A stretch of DNA of 64,000 nucleotides from Stenomitos frigidus ULC18 (GCF_003003795.1 NZ_PVWK01000027.1:1-64000), one strand, 5' to 3'; positions 47,312-57,387 are shown, counted from the first letter of the stretch. A program made the numbers and translations. The notes: a model not told the origin generated them from the sequence alone.

Positions 47312-47316
47312 CTAAG
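47215..47316. repeat. MITE-like element, copy D
   Basis: Left end TTTAAGAAAATTTCCAGAC and right end TCTCAGAAAATGCCTAAG are inverted. Internal AGGGACGCAAGGCTCTGCGCCCT palindrome. The right end contains the stop codon of the ribbon-helix-helix gene (47312-47314). Confidence 0.5.
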
Positions 47317-47527
47317 TAATTAGAATCTCTTTAACGACGCGATCGCCCTCCACAACACCGAGCGTGCGACCGACATGTCGTTGTTCTTGAGCAATGTTGT
47401 ATAGCGCTAAGCCAGTACGTAAAACTTCTGCCATATTTTTGCCAGATTCGTCTGCCAATTTTTGCAGCAAATCATAGGCTTCGGGAGTCAGGTCTAGATT
47501 CAAACGTTTCTTCTTCGCAGCAGTCAT
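47312..47527 (-). CDS. Ribbon-helix-helix DNA-binding protein
   Basis: 71 residues. KRLNLDLTPEAYDLLQKLADESGKNMAEVLRTGLALY is the ribbon-helix-helix (CopG/MetJ/Arc) fold split as beta-strand, helix, turn, helix. Such proteins act as small repressors, sometimes as antitoxins; no toxin gene is adjacent. The stop codon lies inside a MITE-like element, so the last residues may have been changed by an insertion. Confidence 0.82.
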   Translation of the reverse strand: MTAAKKKRLNLDLTPEAYDLLQKLADESGKNMAEVLRTGLALYNIAQEQRHVGRTLGVVEGDRVVKEILIT

Positions 47528-47998
47528 CGTTCCTCACACATTTCATCAAAAATCAGCAGCAATCACCTCTACAGCTGTTGCCGGAGAGTGCAAAGCATTG
47601 AAATCAAAGAGGTTTGGGAACAAAGCTCCCAAGCGGGAATTTTACCTCTGCACCCTGTCCCGACTCACTTGTTTAGAGCATGAAGCAATCGATCAAGCGC
47701 CTGAAACCGCACAAAGCCAACTGGCTCACGGCAAAATTCAGAGCCTTAGCTCAAGCTCTTTCTTTAGGAGAAGGCATCGCAAGCCTTCGACTGGACTTAG
47801 GATCTTTGCCCAGCTAGTACAACGCTGTTGAAAGCGTTATCTCGCATTTGCACAATCTACCACATATCAATGGTGTACTGCAAACATAAATTATATATAA
47901 ATTTAAACATATAAATCCACGCCGATTAGATGGGCGTTTGTTGCACATACGGCTATTTCGTTAGCCGTATATGTGGGCTTGGACGTCGTTGACGATCG

Positions 47999-48223
47999 CT
48001 ACCGCGACAGCGCTGCCCAAAAGCCACCGAATAAAAAAGAGCTTACTGCTAGCAGCAGTGTTCTGCCCAGATAGGGTAAGAGCCATTCCATTGGCAACGT
48101 CACGTTGAATGTTAGGAGTACGAGATGCAGTGGCAGTAGAACCAGCAGCAGCAGGTAGATGCTTTTCAACAGCCAACCCGTCAACCGAAGGGCAATATTG
48201 TAGCGGGGCGCTTGCTTGTTCAT
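47999..48223 (-). CDS. Small two-helix membrane protein
   Basis: 74 residues. AGGAGG lies upstream of ATG 48223. Two hydrophobic helices (LLKSIYLLLLVLLPLHLVLLTF and LGRTLLLAVSSFLFGGFWAAL). Not recognised. Downstream of the 65-residue gene on the same strand, with a strong hairpin between them. Confidence 0.7.
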   Translation of the reverse strand: MNKQAPRYNIALRLTGWLLKSIYLLLLVLLPLHLVLLTFNVTLPMEWLLPYLGRTLLLAVSSFLFGGFWAALSR

Positions 48224-48240
48224 CGGTACAGCCTCCTAAA

Positions 48241-48270
48241 CACAGCGCCCAACCGAGGTTGAGCGCTGTG
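48241..48270. terminator. Strong hairpin between two small genes
   Basis: CACAGCGC (48241-48248) pairs with GCGCTGTG (48263-48270), with further pairing AACC/GGTT inside and one mismatch. No T-run follows on either strand, so it may attenuate or stabilise mRNA rather than terminate. Confidence 0.5.
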
Positions 48271-48295
48271 ATCGATTAGTTTTCGTTGTGGTACT

Positions 48296-48493
48296 TTATT
48301 TCTCTGCCTTAATCGATGCATCTGGCGCGGGCACATAGGTTGTGGTTCCGCTTAGCCAAGCCGTTTTATGAATGACGGTTTTACCGCCTTCTTGCGTCAT
48401 CGTTAAGTCTCCAAATAACGGGCGCTCCAACTTGAGAGTAGAGTCACCGTCCCGGTCTTTGATCACAATGCGCTCATAGCTTTCATCGGTCAT
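48296..48493 (-). CDS. Small hypothetical protein
   Basis: 65 residues with AAGGAGAAGGGTT before the ATG, a good ribosome-binding site. Charged, beta-rich sequence with KDRDGDSTLKLERPLFG and GGKTVIHKTAWLSG. No signal or membrane segment. Not recognised. Probably co-transcribed with the downstream 74-residue membrane protein. Confidence 0.72.
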   Translation of the reverse strand: MTDESYERIVIKDRDGDSTLKLERPLFGDLTMTQEGGKTVIHKTAWLSGTTTYVPAPDASIKAEK

Positions 48494-48616
48494 AACCCTT
48501 CTCCTTGGATAACGATTACATTGAATACTGGATTTATGTATTCAGTATTCAATTAATATCCAAAATACTACATAAATTTTGTGTAATCAAGTGGGGTGAG
48601 AAATTGCCTTATCGCA

Positions 48617-49396
48617 TTAGCCTGGTGGGAACGTTCCTTCCCGTACTTCAGCGCCATAGGCCTGCACCGCCTGAGTAATGGTTTCCCGTAAATTGATGTA
48701 GGACTTGGCGAAGGGCGGTTGATGTACCGAAAGACCAAGCAAATCAGCGGTTACCAGCACCTGCCCGTCACAGTGGGGGCCAGCTCCAATGCCGATCGTG
48801 GGGATCGTGAGCTTTTGGGTGATTTGGTGCGCGAGATCGGTGGGGATGTGTTCCAAAACAATGGCAAAGGCACCAGCGTTTTCCAGCGCGATCGCCTCTG
48901 CCAAAATATGTTCTGCCGTTTCGGGAGACTTGCCCTGCTGACGATAACCTAGACGGTGTACCGCCTGCGGCGTGAGCCCCACATGCCCAACAACGGGAAT
49001 CCCCGCCTGCACTAGTTGAGCGACGGTCGCCACGATCGCCGGATTGCCACCTTCCAGCTTGACAGCCTGTACCCCAGTTTCTTTCAACGCGCGACCCGCT
49101 GAATGTAGCGCCTGCTGCACACTTTCTTGATAGCTCATGAAGGGCAAGTCAGCGACCAGTAGCGCTCGCTTGACACCGCGTCGTACCGCTTTGGCGTGAT
49201 GAAGAATCTCATCCAGCGTGATTGGCAACGTGGTGTCGTAACCCAATGCCACCATTGCCAGCGAGTCGCCAACCAGAATCAGGTCAACGCCGGCCTCGTC
49301 TAATACGTGAGCAAGAGCATAATCCCAGGCCGTCAAGGCAACGATCGCGCGTCCTTGCTGCTTCCATTGGGCTAATTGATGAGTCGTAACTGACAT
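48617..49396 (-). CDS. panB: 3-methyl-2-oxobutanoate hydroxymethyltransferase
   Basis: 259 residues from ATG 49396; the 30-residue extension to 49486 is hydrophobic but not typical of PanB, so the start is set at MSVTTHQL. First step of pantothenate synthesis: transfers a hydroxymethyl group from methylene-tetrahydrofolate to 2-oxoisovalerate. [69 protein letters not shown] and [16 protein letters not shown] are all characteristic. Metal-binding Asp positions (GDS, ADLPF) intact. Cytosolic. Confidence 0.96.
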   Translation of the reverse strand: MSVTTHQLAQWKQQGRAIVALTAWDYALAHVLDEAGVDLILVGDSLAMVALGYDTTLPITLDEILHHAKAVRRGVKRALLVADLPFMSYQESVQQALHSAGRALKETGVQAVKLEGGNPAIVATVAQLVQAGIPVVGHVGLTPQAVHRLGYRQQGKSPETAEHILAEAIALENAGAFAIVLEHIPTDLAHQITQKLTIPTIGIGAGPHCDGQVLVTADLLGLSVHQPPFAKSYINLRETITQAVQAYGAEVREGTFPPG

Positions 49397-49576
49397 CAGA
49401 CGGATACGAGAAAAGGGTATAGGAAATAGCGTACAGAGGAGGAGACCCAGGAGAAAGGTACAGATAACCGAATGCTCTGCTGCCAAGGGTCTGCGTTCTC
49501 ACACAACTTCATGGTGAGATCCAAAAACAGCTCACCTCTCTACACCCTACACCTTGCGCTCTTCCACCCGACTGCC

Positions 49577-50704
49577 TTATGGGCTGTTGCGACGAAATGT
49601 ATTGTGTGACCCCGTACGAAACGTTGACATGCTCACCCAAGCGAGCCCTTCGCTCGTGCCAACCCAGAGCTTGTCGCCAGTATCAGGTGACAGAGAAAGA
49701 ATGCGACTGGAGGGCAATCTCGCGATCGCGCCTGCCGAGGCACCATTGAAGGGGTTAATCCGCAGCAAGCCGTTTGTGGTGCCAATCCAGAGGCTGTTCA
49801 CTTTGTCAAACTGGAGCGCTGTCACGTTTTGCCCCCGCAAGGGCGTGACCGATCGCACCTGTCCAGCTTGGTCCAGTTCCAGTAAGCCATTGGGTGTGCC
49901 GATCCAAAGCGTCCCCCACGGGCTCAACGCTAAAGTCTGCACAGTGGTTCCTGGCAGATTGCCAACCCGCTTCATTACGCTTGCGCTGGCAGTGTTAATT
50001 TGCACCAGTCCATCCAGGGTGCCCACCCAGAGGTTGCCATCGGCATCGAGACTTAAGGCATTGGCACTGACACCGGGTAGGTTTTTGAGCGTCGTCATCA
50101 GCAACCCACGATCGGGGCTAATGAGCGCCAGTCCATCATCCGTACCAACCCACAAATAGCCACGTGTATCGATCAGCAAAGAGAGTACGCGGTTAGACGG
50201 TAACGAAAAGTTTTGTGCAGTGACTGCACCAGTACGGGGATCAAGGCGCGCTAAGCCTTCGTAAGTGCCAACCCAGAGACGTCCAACGTGATCGATGGCT
50301 AAGGCTCCAACCGTTTGGTTCGGCAAACTAATCCGTGCCCGAACCTTGCCGCTCGCAGGGTTAATTTGTGCCAGTCCTTGCCAGGAGCCGACCCAAAGCG
50401 TACTGCTGCCATAGCGCTGAAGGGCGCTCACACGGTAATCGGCGTCGATCGTCTGCTCTTCCTGCTGCTGTCGCTGATTGGGCAGGGGGTTTACTGTCGG
50501 AGGGGGGGCTGCGGAGGGATAAAGAGGTGCAGCAGCAGGATCGCCCGTTGTCTGTGCCAGGGTGCGCTGGGACGTGTGGGTAGAAGCACTGCGAGTCTCG
50601 CTAGTGGGGTGGGCAAGGCCCGATCGCCCACTGATCTCTTGAAGACTCAAGAGCAGCAAGGCTATGCTAAGCGATCGCCCCAAGAAGACTGCACGGTACA
50701 CCAT
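49577..50704 (-). CDS. Exported two-component-regulator-type propeller protein
   Basis: 375 residues. GGAGGGTGAG precedes the ATG. A signal peptide (about 1-30) and a Pro/Gln linker are followed by a beta-propeller built from about seven to eight repeats of the form LWVGTxxGLxxINPxxGxV (for example LWVGTYEGLARLDPRTGAV, LWVGTDDGLALISP, LWIGTTNGLLRINP). These Reg_prop repeats are the extracellular sensing half of hybrid two-component systems, here without a kinase. Probably a periplasmic or thylakoid-luminal binding scaffold. Confidence 0.9.
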   Translation of the reverse strand: MVYRAVFLGRSLSIALLLLSLQEISGRSGLAHPTSETRSASTHTSQRTLAQTTGDPAAAPLYPSAAPPPTVNPLPNQRQQQEEQTIDADYRVSALQRYGSSTLWVGSWQGLAQINPASGKVRARISLPNQTVGALAIDHVGRLWVGTYEGLARLDPRTGAVTAQNFSLPSNRVLSLLIDTRGYLWVGTDDGLALISPDRGLLMTTLKNLPGVSANALSLDADGNLWVGTLDGLVQINTASASVMKRVGNLPGTTVQTLALSPWGTLWIGTPNGLLELDQAGQVRSVTPLRGQNVTALQFDKVNSLWIGTTNGLLRINPFNGASAGAIARLPSSRILSLSPDTGDKLWVGTSEGLAWVSMSTFRTGSHNTFRRNSP

Positions 50705-51118
50705 AACTCACCCTCCACCAATGACAAAACTAGCGCCCACAGCCACTCATACTTGCTGATGAAATAGCAGAGGCTCGCCTCTTGCGCCTCATGATACTGC
50801 TAGTTCTGACAGATGAACGACAGACTTGCATAAGGAACGATAGACTTGACTGATAACGCTATCGTGTTTTGTCAGAGCTTTTTTTGAGGAATTTAAAACC
50901 TCATACAACCACACCAAAAACCAAAACTATTCTTTTCGGCACTACAAAAAGGACAGTTTGGCAGCCCTGTTGCTTACGCTTCATGCCTCTGCTGCGCAAC
51001 TTGAGAAGATTCAGATTTGAGCTTATTGAGGTGAGCTTATTAAGGGTACGATCGACCACCATCGTGTGATGGGAATTATGCCATTACCTACCCCACCAGG
51101 CCTTTGCCTGCCCCAGCC
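50705..51118. other. Intergenic region, no gene recognised
   Basis: 414 bases between divergent genes. Contains an imperfect direct repeat GAACGACAGACTTG / GAACGATAGACTTG (50814-50827, 50837-50850) of unknown meaning. Confidence 0.55.
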
Positions 51119-51346
51119 ATGTTCAACACAAAAGCGGCGATTCCAATTTTTCTGATTTTGGCTCTAGTCTTTATTGGTTTCGGCGATCAATTCCTGCCTC
51201 AACCGTTGCGTAGCGCCAGCTTTAAAACTCGCGTTGCCTTAAATAGCTTGATGACTGGCTCTTTCAAGCTTTGGCAGCCCAAAGCAGATCCCAATGCCCG
51301 CACAGAACGCGCTATAGAGCAGCAAGAGTCAGGGAAAAGTCCTTAG
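51119..51346 (+). CDS. Small single-pass membrane protein
   Basis: 75 residues from ATG 51119 (a TTG five codons earlier is less likely). One hydrophobic helix, AAIPIFLILALVFIGFGDQFLP, then a basic-to-polar tail. Looks conserved in style with short cyanobacterial membrane proteins of unknown role. Ends before a perfect 16-bp hairpin. Confidence 0.65.
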   Translation: MFNTKAAIPIFLILALVFIGFGDQFLPQPLRSASFKTRVALNSLMTGSFKLWQPKADPNARTERAIEQQESGKSP

Positions 51347-51370
51347 GTCGTTTCCAAGAAAGTTTTTACC

Positions 51371-51406
51371 CTTGGTAGGGGCGCACATCCGTGCGCCCCT
51401 ACCAAG
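51371..51406. repeat. Perfect 16-bp hairpin with 4-base loop
   Basis: CTTGGTAGGGGCGCAC pairs exactly with GTGCGCCCCTACCAAG. Same GTAGGGGCG-type repeat as at 1828 and 47141, and preceded by TTAGGTCGTTTCC, an end like that of the MITE-like elements. May also end transcription upstream of leuB. Confidence 0.75.
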
Positions 51407-51537
51407 CGCTTTTGCGTGTGTGGCAAAGCTAGAGTTGAGTCCATCTCACGGTATGATCGTTAGCCTGACAAGCCTGTCAGCCTCGTTGCGGCACATTCGC
51501 TGTGGCAAAGGTTAGCACTCGCGTTTAACGACACACT

Positions 51538-52626
51538 ATGACTCAGCTCTACCGTATTACGCTACTTCCCGGTGATGGCATTGGTCCCGAAATTATGGCA
51601 GTTGCCGTCGAGGTGCTGAAGGTCATTGGTCAGCAATTGGATCTGTCATTTGAGTTTCAGGAGGCGCTCATGGGTGGGGCGGCGATCGACGCCAAGGGTG
51701 AGCCGCTACCAGCCGAAACCTTGGAATGGTGCAAAAGTAGTGATGCCGTGCTGCTAGCGGCGATCGGGGGCTACAAATGGGATACATTACCCCGTCATTT
51801 GCGCCCTGAGACAGGTTTGCTGGGGCTGCGTGCGGGTTTGGGGCTGTTCGCCAACCTGCGCCCTGCCAAAATTTTGCCTCAGCTCGTGGATGCCTCCAGC
51901 CTAAAGCGCGAAATCGTGGAAGGGGTAGACATTATGGTTGTGCGGGAATTGACGGGCGGCGTTTATTTTGGACAGCCCAAAGGCATTTTCGCCACCGAAA
52001 CGGGTGAAAAGCGTGGCGTCAACACAATGGCGTATACCGAGTCAGAAATCGATCGGATCGGTCGCGTTGGGTTTGAAACGGCACAGAAGCGGGGCAAGAA
52101 ACTCTGCTCAGTCGATAAGGCCAATGTGCTGGAAGTGTCGCAACTCTGGCGCGATCGCATCACGGCTCTCGCGCCTGAATATCCCGATGTAGAACTGTCT
52201 CACATGTATGTGGATAACGCTGCGATGCAGCTCGTGCGCTGGCCCAAGCAGTTTGACACGATCGTCACCAGCAATCTGTTTGGCGACATTCTCTCCGATG
52301 CGGCTGCCATGCTGACAGGAAGTATTGGGATGCTGCCGTCTGCAAGTTTGGGCGCGTCTGGCCCCGGCGTTTTCGAGCCTGTCCACGGTTCTGCTCCCGA
52401 TATTGCCGGACAAGATAAGGCAAACCCTCTGGCACAGATCTTGAGTGCAGCGATGATGTTGCGCTATGGCTTAAATCAACCTGTTGCCGCCGATCGCATT
52501 GAGCAAGCGGTACTGACCGTTTTGGATAAGGGCAACCGAACAGGCGACATCATGTCTGAAGGGATGACGCTCTTGGGCTGTCAGGCAATGGGCAAGGCGC
52601 TCATCCAGGCACTCCAATCCGTATAG
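51538..52626 (+). CDS. leuB: 3-isopropylmalate dehydrogenase
   Basis: 362 residues, normal length. Third step of leucine synthesis: oxidative decarboxylation of 3-isopropylmalate with NAD+. [19 protein letters not shown] at the N-terminus, [19 protein letters not shown], the [14 protein letters not shown] substrate loop, [13 protein letters not shown], and the metal-binding [27 protein letters not shown] with [13 protein letters not shown]. Catalytic Lys (DKANVLE), Tyr (GVYFG) and Asp positions are all present. Cytosolic homodimer. Apparently monocistronic. Confidence 0.97.
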   Translation: MTQLYRITLLPGDGIGPEIMAVAVEVLKVIGQQLDLSFEFQEALMGGAAIDAKGEPLPAETLEWCKSSDAVLLAAIGGYKWDTLPRHLRPETGLLGLRAGLGLFANLRPAKILPQLVDASSLKREIVEGVDIMVVRELTGGVYFGQPKGIFATETGEKRGVNTMAYTESEIDRIGRVGFETAQKRGKKLCSVDKANVLEVSQLWRDRITALAPEYPDVELSHMYVDNAAMQLVRWPKQFDTIVTSNLFGDILSDAAAMLTGSIGMLPSASLGASGPGVFEPVHGSAPDIAGQDKANPLAQILSAAMMLRYGLNQPVAADRIEQAVLTVLDKGNRTGDIMSEGMTLLGCQAMGKALIQALQSV

Positions 52627-52901
52627 TTTTATAAAGAATTGGCGCGATCGGCTCCAACCCGTCGAACCTGAGTATACTTTTACGAGGTTTCCGTCGCTTT
52701 GGGTGCTGGTTCTCTTCTGCCAAACCGCTGGTTCCAGGCTCAACACTAGAACACTCGGATGCATGGGCATGTTCTAAGCGTGTCTAGGATCTGAATTTTT
52801 TTGACCTTTTGAGGCGGTCATCGAGGGTTAATTTAAAGGAATGAGCCCTTCCTGAGAACGTACAGATATACTAAAGTCAGCAAAAACAAAGGGGCAAAAA
52901 G

Positions 52902-53165
52902 GTGGTATACGTTTCGCAGAAACAGAATCAAGGCAGGGTGGATGACTCGGACTTTACGGCGTTACTAGACCCCGCTCTGATTCGTTCAGCGCGGCTCATC
53001 TACACAACCTACTACGAAGTGCATCCCGGCCTCATTCAACGGCCGCTAGGAGTCGCAATCAATCGCTTTACGCATCGAGGCAAGCTGATCTTTTCTGGAA
53101 AGCCCGTTTTGCTGCCCCAGGAATGCTTTGTGCCGTTTAGCCAGATTGAGTCGGAGATGTATTAG
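52902..53165 (+). CDS. Conserved-looking hypothetical protein
   Basis: 87 residues, GTG start at 52902 (GGTGGTATAC). Tyr-rich middle (ARLIYTTYYEVHPGLIQRPLG) and FVPFSQIESEMY at the end. No signal peptide, membrane helix or known motif. Followed by a hairpin at 53208-53264. I do not recognise the family. Confidence 0.65.
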   Translation: MVYVSQKQNQGRVDDSDFTALLDPALIRSARLIYTTYYEVHPGLIQRPLGVAINRFTHRGKLIFSGKPVLLPQECFVPFSQIESEMY

Positions 53166-53207
53166 GGGATCAGGTTTGGGGTGTAGGGGCTTTCGGTGGG
53201 TACTAAA

Positions 53208-53264
53208 CCCCGACTTCTGAATCAGGTTCAACCAACGTCTCAGAATTGAACAAAGAAGTCGGGG
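53208..53264. terminator. Long-loop inverted repeat, terminator-like
   Basis: CCCCGACTTCT (53208-53218) pairs with AGAAGTCGGGG (53254-53264) across a 35-base loop, followed by CTTTC and further T-rich bases. It may terminate the 87-residue gene. The long loop makes this less certain. Confidence 0.5.
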
Positions 53265-53371
53265 CTTTCGATCGCTTCTTTACGTTGAGCAGCAACACTT
53301 TTTCTGTAGCAGCGGGGTAAGTTAAACGTGTAAGCCGACTGTTGGCAATACGTTCCCTAGCCGTTTTTCTC

Positions 53372-54193
53372 ATGGACTTTTTATTTGAGCTGCCTGCGGC
53401 GATCGCGGTCTTCATTCTAGGAGCATCGATTGGTAGCTTCTTAAATGTAGTGGTGTATCGGTTGCCTGCGGGCTTGTCGCTAATGTTTCCGCCTTCGCGC
53501 TGCCCGCAATGTTTGCATCGTTTGGGCAAGCGTGAGAATATCCCGGCGCTGGGTTGGCTCTTGCTCAAGGGGCGATGTCGGCACTGCAAACGTCCGATTT
53601 CTGCCCGCTACCCTTTAGTGGAAGCGGCTACCGGGCTTTTCTTTCTTTTCACATTCTGGACGTTTGGTTGGACGTGGCAAACGATCGGCTACTGGATATT
53701 TTTAAGCTGGTTGGTGGCACTGTCGCTGATTGACCTGGATACAATGACCCTGCCAAATCCACTCACACAATCAGGATTGGTGATCGGACTGCTGTTTCAG
53801 GCCTTGGTTGGCTTCTCGGTGAATGCTAGCTTCACAGGGGCTTTGACCCAACTGATGCATGGTGTTTTGGGTGCGGTTGTAGGGTTGTGGTTGCTGGATC
53901 TGATTGCGATCGCGGGCTCAATGGCGTTGGGACAAGCAGCCATGGGTGCGGGTGATGCCAAGCTCGCTGCCATGATGGGCGCCTGGTTGGGCTGGAAGTA
54001 TTTGCTGCTGGCAGGCTTTCTTGCCTGCGCGATCGGAGCCTTTGCTGGCGGTGGTGCGATCGCGCTAGGCTGGCTCGATCGTCGTCAGGCAATGCCCTTT
54101 GGCCCGTTTTTAGCACTCGGTTCGGCGATCGTGGTGTTTTTAGGTGAGGCGATCCTGACAACCTATTTTCGGGTGTTCTTTCCGCTGGCATAA
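53372..54193 (+). CDS. pilD: Prepilin peptidase (A24 family, PilD)
   Basis: 273 residues from ATG 53372; ten more residues from a TTG at 53342 are unlikely. Cleaves and N-methylates type IV prepilins at the inner membrane. ASIGSFLNVVVYRLPAG is the start of the family, the zinc-type CPQC...CRHC pairs lie at about 50-80, SLIDLDTMTLPN supplies the first catalytic Asp, and MGAGDAKLAAMMGAWLG the second. About seven transmembrane helices. No pilin genes are adjacent. Confidence 0.94.
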   Translation: MDFLFELPAAIAVFILGASIGSFLNVVVYRLPAGLSLMFPPSRCPQCLHRLGKRENIPALGWLLLKGRCRHCKRPISARYPLVEAATGLFFLFTFWTFGWTWQTIGYWIFLSWLVALSLIDLDTMTLPNPLTQSGLVIGLLFQALVGFSVNASFTGALTQLMHGVLGAVVGLWLLDLIAIAGSMALGQAAMGAGDAKLAAMMGAWLGWKYLLLAGFLACAIGAFAGGGAIALGWLDRRQAMPFGPFLALGSAIVVFLGEAILTTYFRVFFPLA

Positions 54194-54341
54194 GGGGAAT
54201 TTTAGAGGGAGAAATTAGGAAACAGAAGACTCTGGGGACGCGGTGGGAGTGAGGGAAGTCCCTTTTGCATAGCGGCCTCACGAAGTGTTCAAAGAGCGAT
54301 GCCCCTTCTGCCCCCTTTGCCCCCCTCTACCCCTTGCCCCC

Positions 54342-57320
54342 ATGTCATCACAACTATTCGATCACACGACTGATCAACTGACTGCTGCACATCAGCAGTA
54401 CCAGGCAGGACAAGTTGCGGAAGCGGAAGCGCTTTACCATCAGGTATTGGAGCAGCATCCAGAACAGATTGCAGCCTTGACCTGGTTGGCGTTAATTGCA
54501 GATCAGGCGGGTAGACCGGAGGAGAGCGTTGGCTATTACGATCGCCTTCTGACAGTGCAGCCGAGTGCAGAAGCGCACAGTAATCTAGGAACGCTGCTGT
54601 GTCGTTTGGGGCGCATACAGGAGGCGATCGCGCACCAGCAACAGGCGGTAGTGCTGAAACCGAATCAACCGGAGACGCAGTACAACCTGGGTGTTATCTT
54701 GAATCAGGCTGGTCAGGTGGAGGAGGCGATCGCCCAGTATCGGCAGGTGCTCACGCTGGAGCCAAACTACGGCGCGGCGCACAACAATCTGGCGATGGCG
54801 TTGTACAAACAGGGCAAGGTAGAGGAGGCGATCGCCCATTACCAGCAGGCCGTCACGCTTAATCCCAGCCATGTGAACGCGCACAATGGTTTGGGTGTTG
54901 CTTTGTTTCGGCAGGGGCTGGTGGAGCAAGCGATTGAGCATTATGAACGCGCGATCGCCCTTCAGCCGGATTCCTTCAGCGCTTATAACAACCTGGGGAC
55001 AGCACTCCAGAGGCAGGGCAAACTGGAAGAGGCGGCTGGGTATTACCGACAAGCACTTGAGCTGAAGCCAGATTACGCCAGCGCTCACGATAATCTAGGC
55101 ACGGTACTGCAAGAGCAGGGACAGGTGGACGAGGCGATCGTCTACTATCGGCGGGCGCTGGCACTTGACCCAACTCTTGCCAATGCTTACAACAATTTGG
55201 GTTCGGCACTCCAGGCACAGGGCAAATTGGAGGAGGCGATCGCTAGTTGCCTCAAAGCGATCCAGCTGCAGCCGGATCATGCGGATGCTCACAACAACTA
55301 CGCTAGCGGGCTGGTGGATCAGGGGAAATTTGAGACGGCGATCGAGCATTATCGGCAGGCGATTCACTACAGTCTTGACCATGCCAACGCTCACTTGAAC
55401 TTGGGCATTGTGCTGCTGTTGCTGGGTGACCTGAAGCAAGGCTTTGAAGAGTATCACTGGCGCTGGCAGAGTCGGCAATGCTCGTCGCTACGCTATCCCA
55501 ATGCGCTCTGGGACGGTTCGGATTTGCAGGGCAAAGTCATTTTGCTGACGGCAGAGCAAGGCTATGGCGACACCATTCAGTTTGCGCGGTATGCCAGTCT
55601 GGTGGCACAGCGGGGTGGACATGTGGTGATTGCCTGCCAGAAGCCGCTGCTAAGATTGCTGAACACCATTCCAGGCATCGATCGCTGCGTCGATCGCGAA
55701 AATGTGGATGTCCAAACAAACGTTCATGCGCCGTTACTGGATCTGCCGCTGCTGCTGGGAACGACGCTAGAAAACATTCCAGGGGATGTGCCTTACCTGT
55801 CGCCAGCGTCTGATTTTAAGTTGCCTGTGGTCGATCGCTCTTTGAACGCATCAGATCATCAAGGCACTCCAGGCGCTCATCCACCCTTTAAAGTCGGGAT
55901 TGTTTGGGCTGCAAATCCCGATAGTTCTACCAGTGGCAGACGCTCTTGTGCCTTAGACCAGTTTTTAGCCCTGTTAGAGTTGCCTGGAGTTGCCCTCTAC
56001 AGCCTCCAAAAGAATCCGTCCGAAGCTGATTTAGTGCGACTGGCAGCGCAGGCAACCGTACAGGACTTGCACACGCAGCTGCATGATTTTGCCGATACTG
56101 CCGCTGCGATCGCCCAACTGGATCTGGTGATCAGTGTCGATACCGCCGTTGCACACCTCGCTGGTGCCCTTGGTAAGCCGGTTTGGACACTACTGGCAAA
56201 CGTCGCTGACTGGCGCTGGCTGCGCGATCGAGACAATACGCCCTGGTATCCCACCATGCGCCTGTTTCGGCAAGAGCAGGATGGTGATTGGGATGGCGTT
56301 TTTGAACGAGTGGCAGAGGCGTTGCGATCGGTAGTGGGGCAGCAGGCAGAGGGAGCAGGAGAGGTAGGGGGAGCAGAGGGAGCAGAGGAAGTCCCCATCC
56401 TCCCAGCCCCCCAGCCAGCCAGCCCCTCAGACTCTCCCTTCCAACTCAAAACGCCTTCCCCCCACACCCCACACCCCACACCCCACACCCCTTCCCCCCT
56501 CCCCCCCAACGGTTTCAATCGGCTGCAAGTCTGTCGCCACGGGACGTTTTTGTATAATCGCAACGATCTCTACATTGGTCGATCGCTGGAGCTGTATGGC
56601 GAGTGGAGCGAAGGAGAAGTGGCGCTGTTCCAACCGCTCATTCGAGCCGGTGACGTGGTCGTAGAAGTGGGTGCGAATATTGGTACGCATACCGTCTTTT
56701 TTGCGAAAGCGGTGGGTGCGCAGGGTAGCGTACTGGCGATCGAGCCGCAGCGGATTGTGTATCAAACGCTATGTGCAAATCTGGCGCTCAATAGTCTTAC
56801 CAACGTGCATGGCTACGCGATCGCACTGGGTGAAGCTCCAGGTTTTGCCCAGATTCCGGCGCTCGACTATCACCAGCTCAACAACTATGGTGGTGTGAGT
56901 CTCAGCCAGCACGATCGCAGCCAGAAAGCTGCTGGAGAGCAGGCTGTTGGAGAGAGAGTCCAAATTGCGACGCTGGACAGTTTTGCTTTACCGCAATGCC
57001 GTCTGCTGAAAATTGATGTGGAAGGGATGGAACTAGCGGCGCTCAAAGGCGCAACGGAAACGATTCAGCGATGTCAACCAATTTTGTATCTTGAGAACGA
57101 TCGCCAGGACAAAGCCGCCGCGCTGATTCAATATCTGGTTGAGCTTGGCTATGAGCTGTATTGGCACTGTCCACCCATTTATAACCCAAATAACTTCTTG
57201 CAAAATCCGCAAAACGTTTTTGGCAACACAATCTCTGTCAATATGCTAGGGCTTTTACCAGGGCACCGCCTTGCGATCGAAGGGTTAGAACGAGTGACTG
57301 TTGCAAAGGCGATCGTCTGA
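54342..57320 (+). CDS. TPR - glycosyltransferase-like - FkbM methyltransferase fusion
   Basis: 992 residues from ATG 54342; the GTG frame to 54285 is a C-rich spacer and not likely translated. Order: TPR array (about 1-370, ten or more repeats of the form AYNNLGTALQRQGKLEEAAGY), a GT9/heptosyltransferase-like domain (about 375-665: LTAEQGYGDTIQFARYASLV, DLVISVDTAVAHLAGALGKPVW), a low-complexity Gly/Ala/Glu then Pro/His/Thr linker (about 665-730) and an FkbM methyltransferase (about 735-970: EVGANIGTHTVFFAKAVG, LLKIDVEGMELAALKGA). Roles inferred: scaffold plus sugar transfer and O-methylation of a glycan. A second FkbM tail relic lies 700 bases downstream. Confidence 0.9.
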   Translation: MSSQLFDHTTDQLTAAHQQYQAGQVAEAEALYHQVLEQHPEQIAALTWLALIADQAGRPEESVGYYDRLLTVQPSAEAHSNLGTLLCRLGRIQEAIAHQQQAVVLKPNQPETQYNLGVILNQAGQVEEAIAQYRQVLTLEPNYGAAHNNLAMALYKQGKVEEAIAHYQQAVTLNPSHVNAHNGLGVALFRQGLVEQAIEHYERAIALQPDSFSAYNNLGTALQRQGKLEEAAGYYRQALELKPDYASAHDNLGTVLQEQGQVDEAIVYYRRALALDPTLANAYNNLGSALQAQGKLEEAIASCLKAIQLQPDHADAHNNYASGLVDQGKFETAIEHYRQAIHYSLDHANAHLNLGIVLLLLGDLKQGFEEYHWRWQSRQCSSLRYPNALWDGSDLQGKVILLTAEQGYGDTIQFARYASLVAQRGGHVVIACQKPLLRLLNTIPGIDRCVDRENVDVQTNVHAPLLDLPLLLGTTLENIPGDVPYLSPASDFKLPVVDRSLNASDHQGTPGAHPPFKVGIVWAANPDSSTSGRRSCALDQFLALLELPGVALYSLQKNPSEADLVRLAAQATVQDLHTQLHDFADTAAAIAQLDLVISVDTAVAHLAGALGKPVWTLLANVADWRWLRDRDNTPWYPTMRLFRQEQDGDWDGVFERVAEALRSVVGQQAEGAGEVGGAEGAEEVPILPAPQPASPSDSPFQLKTPSPHTPHPTPHTPSPLPPNGFNRLQVCRHGTFLYNRNDLYIGRSLELYGEWSEGEVALFQPLIRAGDVVVEVGANIGTHTVFFAKAVGAQGSVLAIEPQRIVYQTLCANLALNSLTNVHGYAIALGEAPGFAQIPALDYHQLNNYGGVSLSQHDRSQKAAGEQAVGERVQIATLDSFALPQCRLLKIDVEGMELAALKGATETIQRCQPILYLENDRQDKAAALIQYLVELGYELYWHCPPIYNPNNFLQNPQNVFGNTISVNMLGLLPGHRLAIEGLERVTVAKAIV

Positions 57321-57387
57321 AGTGGGGAGTTGGTAGACTGCCGGCGTAGCAGTAGGAGATAATCCATCCAAACGCAGCAAATTGGGT

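Noticed and set aside
47598-47831. 77-codon plus-strand frame
   Set aside because: TTG start, no ribosome-binding site, low-complexity Ser/Arg sequence and no recognisable motif.
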